From Chryseobacterium gleum (GTDB lineage: Bacteria > Bacteroidota > Bacteroidia > Flavobacteriales_D > Crocinitomicaceae): DNA of 9,249 bases. Of the stretch, positions 6,424 through 9,249 are shown piece after piece. The notes beneath the pieces were generated by a model. That model was not told the DNA's origin, did not search any database, and was given only the letters and a program-made list of their open reading frames with translations. The stretch covers positions 1 through 9,249 of the forward strand of contig CALPUT020000078.1 of NCBI GenBank assembly GCA_943326825.2, given 5' to 3'. A program made the position numbers and the translations under genes. Each line of letters starts with the position of its first letter. Position 1 is the first letter of the stretch.

Positions 6424-6882
6424 ATGACAGGTTTAGTAGGAGAGTTTGAAGTAAAGTTGGATGCCAAAGGGCGTTTCTTATTTCCTTCCGGTTTACGGAA
6501 GCAACTGTCTCCTGCTGCCCAAGAAAATTTCATGTTGAACAAAGGGTTTGAGGAATGTTTAACGCTGTATCCTATGAATGAATGGGAAAAAATAAGCGAG
6601 AAACTTTCTAAAATGAATTTGTTTAAACCAAAAAACAGAATGTTCTATCGTTTGTTTCATCAAGGAGCTAAACAAGTTTCGTTGGATAACGTTGGTAGAA
6701 TTCACATTCCTGTAGCTCATATGGAGCGAGTTGGTTTGGAAAAGGATGCAATGTTGATTGCATACAATGACCGCATCGAGATTTGGGATAAATCTAGCTA
6801 CTTCGAAATGATCGAAGGGAACATGGCAGATTTCGCTGATTTGGCGGATGAAGTAATGGGTGATTTAAATGACGACGAATAA
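6424..6882 (+). CDS. mraZ: Transcriptional regulator MraZ
   Basis: This 152-residue DNA-binding protein heads the division and cell-wall cluster and typically represses it. It has two AbrB-like MraZ half-domains, each with the D-x-x-G-R signature: D13-A-K-G-R17 near the N-terminus and D88-N-V-G-R92 in the middle. The C-terminal tail is acidic. The start at 6424 gives the conserved MTGLVGEFEVKLDAKGR beginning. An upstream in-frame GTG at 6376 would place coding sequence across the operator-like repeats, so it is rejected. The length is usual for the family. The 3' end overlaps rsmH by 14 nt, so the two are translated from one transcript. MraZ likely acts on the GTGGTA repeats just upstream. 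Confidence 0.95.
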   Translation: MTGLVGEFEVKLDAKGRFLFPSGLRKQLSPAAQENFMLNKGFEECLTLYPMNEWEKISEKLSKMNLFKPKNRMFYRLFHQGAKQVSLDNVGRIHIPVAHMERVGLEKDAMLIAYNDRIEIWDKSSYFEMIEGNMADFADLADEVMGDLNDDE

Positions 6883-7786
6883 TATAGAGTACCATGTACC
6901 AGTAATGTTACAACAATGCCTTGATGGATTAGCAATTAATCCGGACGGGATTTATGTTGACGTAACTTTCGGAGGTGGCGGACATTCAAGCGAAATTTTC
7001 AAGCAATTATCTCCAAAGGGGAAGTTGATTGTATTTGATCAGGATCCAGATGCAAAAAAGAATGCTTGGGAAGCTCCTAACTTTCATTTTGTTGCAGCGA
7101 ATTTTTCATTCATTTCGAACCATTTGAAAATAATGGGAATCAAGAAAGTGGATGGAATTCTTGCAGATCTAGGTGTTTCTTCTCATCAGTTTGACGATGG
7201 GCAAAGAGGTTTTTCAATTCGCACGAATGATCCGTTGGATATGCGAATGAATCAATCAGGAGAGGCTTCTGCAAAAACAATCATTAATGAATACACAGAT
7301 TTCGAATTGATGAAAATCTTTCGAAAATATGGGGAAATCACAAATGCTAAAAAAGTGGCGTATGCTATTTTGTCGGCTCGTGAACGTAAACCGATTGAAA
7401 CTACAGGTGAATTAATGGCAGCGTTAGCTTCATGTGCGCCGAAGTTTAAAGATCATAAGTTTTTCGCTCAGATTTTTCAAGCATTAAGAATTGAAGTAAA
7501 TCAAGAGTTAGATGTATTAGAACGTTTCTTGTTACAAACAGCTGATGTGATTGCTCCAGGTGGAAAATTAGTGGTGATGTCTTACCATTCATTGGAAGAT
7601 CGTTTGGTGAAAAACTACATGAAACGTGGTTCAATCGAAGGAGATATCGAAAAAGACTTTTTTGGAAATGTCATCAAACCTTTTACCGAAGAAGTTAGAC
7701 ATCCAATTATACCAGACGAAGAAGAAATTAGTAGAAACTCACGTGCTCGAAGCGCTAAATTAAGAATAGCATTTAGAAATGAGTGA
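6869..7786 (+). CDS. rsmH: 16S rRNA (cytosine(1402)-N(4))-methyltransferase RsmH
   Basis: This 305-residue SAM-dependent enzyme methylates N4 of C1402 in the decoding centre of 16S rRNA. Recognisable motifs are VPVMLQQCLDGL at the N-terminus, the SAM-binding GGGGHS (35-40), DLGVSSHQ (100-107), PLDMRM (122-127), FQALRIEVNQEL (203-214), SYHSLEDR (238-245) and the C-terminal SRARSAKLR (291-299). The length is normal and nothing is missing. It overlaps mraZ by 14 nt and ftsL by 8 nt, the standard dcw order. It was formerly called mraW. Confidence 0.97.
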   Translation: MTTNNIEYHVPVMLQQCLDGLAINPDGIYVDVTFGGGGHSSEIFKQLSPKGKLIVFDQDPDAKKNAWEAPNFHFVAANFSFISNHLKIMGIKKVDGILADLGVSSHQFDDGQRGFSIRTNDPLDMRMNQSGEASAKTIINEYTDFELMKIFRKYGEITNAKKVAYAILSARERKPIETTGELMAALASCAPKFKDHKFFAQIFQALRIEVNQELDVLERFLLQTADVIAPGGKLVVMSYHSLEDRLVKNYMKRGSIEGDIEKDFFGNVIKPFTEEVRHPIIPDEEEISRNSRARSAKLRIAFRNE

Positions 7787-8198
7787 AAATGAATACATAT
7801 CGAAAGATGTTGTTGAAGAGCAAAAGGTAGTAGAGGAAAAGAAGAAAAAGAAATCTTCGAAATCTTCTTCTAAAAGTGTTCGATCAAATCCGTTGGTACA
7901 AATTTTAAATGGAGAATTCCTAACGAAAGAGTTTGTATTAAACAATTTGACATTCATTTTCTTCATCATTTTCCTTTTGTTGCTTCTAGTAGGAAAAGGC
8001 TATTATGGAAAACAACTTTCTAAAGATGCTGAAAATGCTCAAACAGAATTGGATGAAATGTCAGCTAATTATGTGGAAGTAAAAGCAAAATTAGAAGAGG
8101 AAACGAGAAGAAGTAAACTAAGAGAAAGATTAGAATCAAAGGGATTACATGAAACGGTTAACCCTACGAAAGTTATTAGAATTAAAAAAGACGAATAA
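7779..8198 (+). CDS. ftsL: FtsL-like cell division protein (Bacteroidota type)
   Basis: This 139-residue bitopic membrane protein has a charged cytoplasmic tail of about 55 residues with a run of lysines and serines (21-33). One membrane segment follows (about 56-72, rich in F, I and L), then a periplasmic coiled-coil-like stretch (about 78-120). In other bacteria FtsL forms a complex with FtsB and FtsQ that activates septal synthesis by FtsW and FtsI. The assignment rests on topology, size and the position between rsmH and ftsI; the sequence itself is diverged, as is usual in this phylum. Its ATG overlaps the rsmH stop by 8 nt. The cytoplasmic tail is longer than in E. coli FtsL. Confidence 0.85.
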   Translation: MSENEYISKDVVEEQKVVEEKKKKKSSKSSSKSVRSNPLVQILNGEFLTKEFVLNNLTFIFFIIFLLLLLVGKGYYGKQLSKDAENAQTELDEMSANYVEVKAKLEEETRRSKLRERLESKGLHETVNPTKVIRIKKDE

Positions 8199-8202
8199 AA
8201 AT

Positions 8203-8262
8203 AGATTGAAAGACGAAGGAGAAAAGATTACTTAAAATCTTGTTTCTAATAGTCTTGAATCT
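8203..8262 (+). other. Nested inverted repeats in the ftsL-ftsI gap
   Basis: Outer arms AGATT-GA-AAGAC (8203-8214) and GTCTT-G-AATCT (8252-8262) pair over ten positions with a small internal mismatch. Inside them AAGATT (8224-8229) pairs with AATCTT (8236-8241). The result is an RNA hairpin just upstream of ftsI. There is no T tract, so a terminator is unlikely; a translational control element or processing site is possible. Confidence 0.4.
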
Positions 8263-8275
8263 AAAAAAAAGGAAT

Positions 8276-9249
8276 ATGGCTCAAGAAAGAAAAGATATCT
8301 ACTGGCGTGCATACCTGATTTACTTCGGGTTTGTTGTTATTATGCTTGTTGTTCTTTTTAAAACATTGTCTATTCAATTTGAAAAAAGAACTGATGTTAC
8401 TTCAACATTACAAGGTAAAATTCCAACAAAAATCATAAAACGTATTCCGCGAAGAGGCGAAATATTAGATGCAAATTATACACCTTTAGTTACTTCAGTT
8501 TCATTTTATAATATTCACTTAGATCCAACTGTTTGTGAGGAGAAGTTATTTACTGATTCAATTACTGATTGTGCAAGAGGTTTATCTCGAATTTATCCTT
8601 CTATGTCATCTAGAGAATGGGAGCTTTGGATTCGTCAGGGAAGAGAAAGGAAAAATCGTTATTTATTAATCTGCAGTAAAGCTTCAAACGAAGAAAGACG
8701 TCAATTAAAAGCACTTCCAATTTTCAACAAAGGAAGAATGAAAGGAGGTTTGATTGATAATGATGAAACAAGTATTCGTAAACGACCTCATAATGAGTTG
8801 TTAAAAAGAACATTGGGTTATTATCAAAACCAGAACGGAAAAGAATTACGTGTTGGTATCGAAGGTGCTTATAATGAATATTTAGCTGGAGAAGAAGGCG
8901 AAGAAATTGAACAAAAAATTTCGACTGGTTGGAAAAAAACAGGTCAAATAGTTAAAGATGCTGTGGAAGGAGCAGATGTAGTGACTTCTATTGATAAAGA
9001 AATTCAAGAAGTAGCACATTCAGAATTGTATCAACAGTTAAAAGCTAATAATGCAAAAAGTGGTTGTGCGATTGTGATGGATGTGAAAACTGGCTTTGTT
9101 AAAGCAATTGTGAATTTGACACAAGCTACAGATGGAGAGTATTATGAATTATATAATTTGGCAATTGGATCGAGAGAAGTACCAGGTTCTACATACAAAT
9201 TAGCATCATTAATGGCTGCTTTGGAAGAAGGTAAAATCAATATTGATGA
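8276..9249 (+). CDS. ftsI: Septal penicillin-binding protein / peptidoglycan transpeptidase FtsI (5' part)
   Basis: The first 324 codons are present and the gene continues past the window edge. The protein has a short cytoplasmic N-terminus (MAQERKDIYW) and one membrane anchor (about residues 13-31). The PBP dimerisation domain follows, with RRGEILDANYTPLVTS (about 59-74) and the GYYQNQNGKELRVGIEGAYNEYLAG-type region around 180-205. The transpeptidase domain begins with TSIDKEIQEVA, and the catalytic motif is PGSTYK with S305 and K308 (SxxK). It should crosslink septal peptidoglycan and be a beta-lactam target. It lies 77 nt after ftsL, unlike the overlapping genes before it. A Bacteroidota dcw cluster normally continues with murE. 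Start ATG at 8276 is preceded by an A-rich tract rather than a Shine-Dalgarno. Confidence 0.93.
   Translation, partial: MAQERKDIYWRAYLIYFGFVVIMLVVLFKTLSIQFEKRTDVTSTLQGKIPTKIIKRIPRRGEILDANYTPLVTSVSFYNIHLDPTVCEEKLFTDSITDCARGLSRIYPSMSSREWELWIRQGRERKNRYLLICSKASNEERRQLKALPIFNKGRMKGGLIDNDETSIRKRPHNELLKRTLGYYQNQNGKELRVGIEGAYNEYLAGEEGEEIEQKISTGWKKTGQIVKDAVEGADVVTSIDKEIQEVAHSELYQQLKANNAKSGCAIVMDVKTGFVKAIVNLTQATDGEYYELYNLAIGSREVPGSTYKLASLMAALEEGKINID

Noticed and set aside
7446..7969. Minus-strand ORFs opposite rsmH and ftsL, and a similar one at 1172-1399 opposite the helicase
   Set aside because: They are shadows of conserved coding genes; no protein family features are seen.

Overview
The window looks like a chromosomal segment of a Bacteroidota bacterium, most likely Flavobacteriales. 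This rests on the low GC content, promoter boxes of the Bacteroidota type (TAnnTTTG), the near absence of Shine-Dalgarno sequences, and a division-gene cluster that runs mraZ, rsmH, a diverged ftsL and ftsI. The genus cannot be fixed from the sequence.

Left part (1-3,700, + strand). A tRNA-Asn-like gene has an intact anticodon arm and T arm but an abnormal 5' third. A clear intrinsic terminator follows it. Next come two tightly coupled genes, only 1 nt apart: a NudG/MutT-like Nudix hydrolase and a 958-residue nuclease-helicase. The helicase has an N-terminal HKD phospholipase-D-type nuclease domain, a superfamily 2 helicase core and a DUF3427-type C-terminus. Low GC, a position beside a damaged tRNA and a nuclease-helicase architecture make this pair the best candidate for an accessory, possibly anti-phage, system. 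A 52-residue lysine-rich small ORF follows.

Middle part (3,700-5,990, - strand). An initiator tRNA-fMet has its own promoter and terminator. Beyond the terminator lies a 24-codon ORF that resembles the first strand of a GIY-YIG nuclease and is probably a gene remnant. Upstream of the tRNA, on the same strand, is an MsbA-type ABC exporter with a complete half-transporter layout. Its promoter box is so close to the start codon that the mRNA may be nearly leaderless.

Right part (5,960-9,249, + strand). A 464-bp non-coding region carries several GTGGTA boxes, including a 10-bp-spaced pair just before mraZ that looks like a MraZ operator, and AT-rich inverted repeats. Then follow mraZ, rsmH and ftsL, overlapping one another, a 77-nt gap with nested inverted repeats, and the 5' part of ftsI, which runs off the window just after its catalytic SxxK motif. 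These four genes regulate and carry out septal peptidoglycan synthesis.
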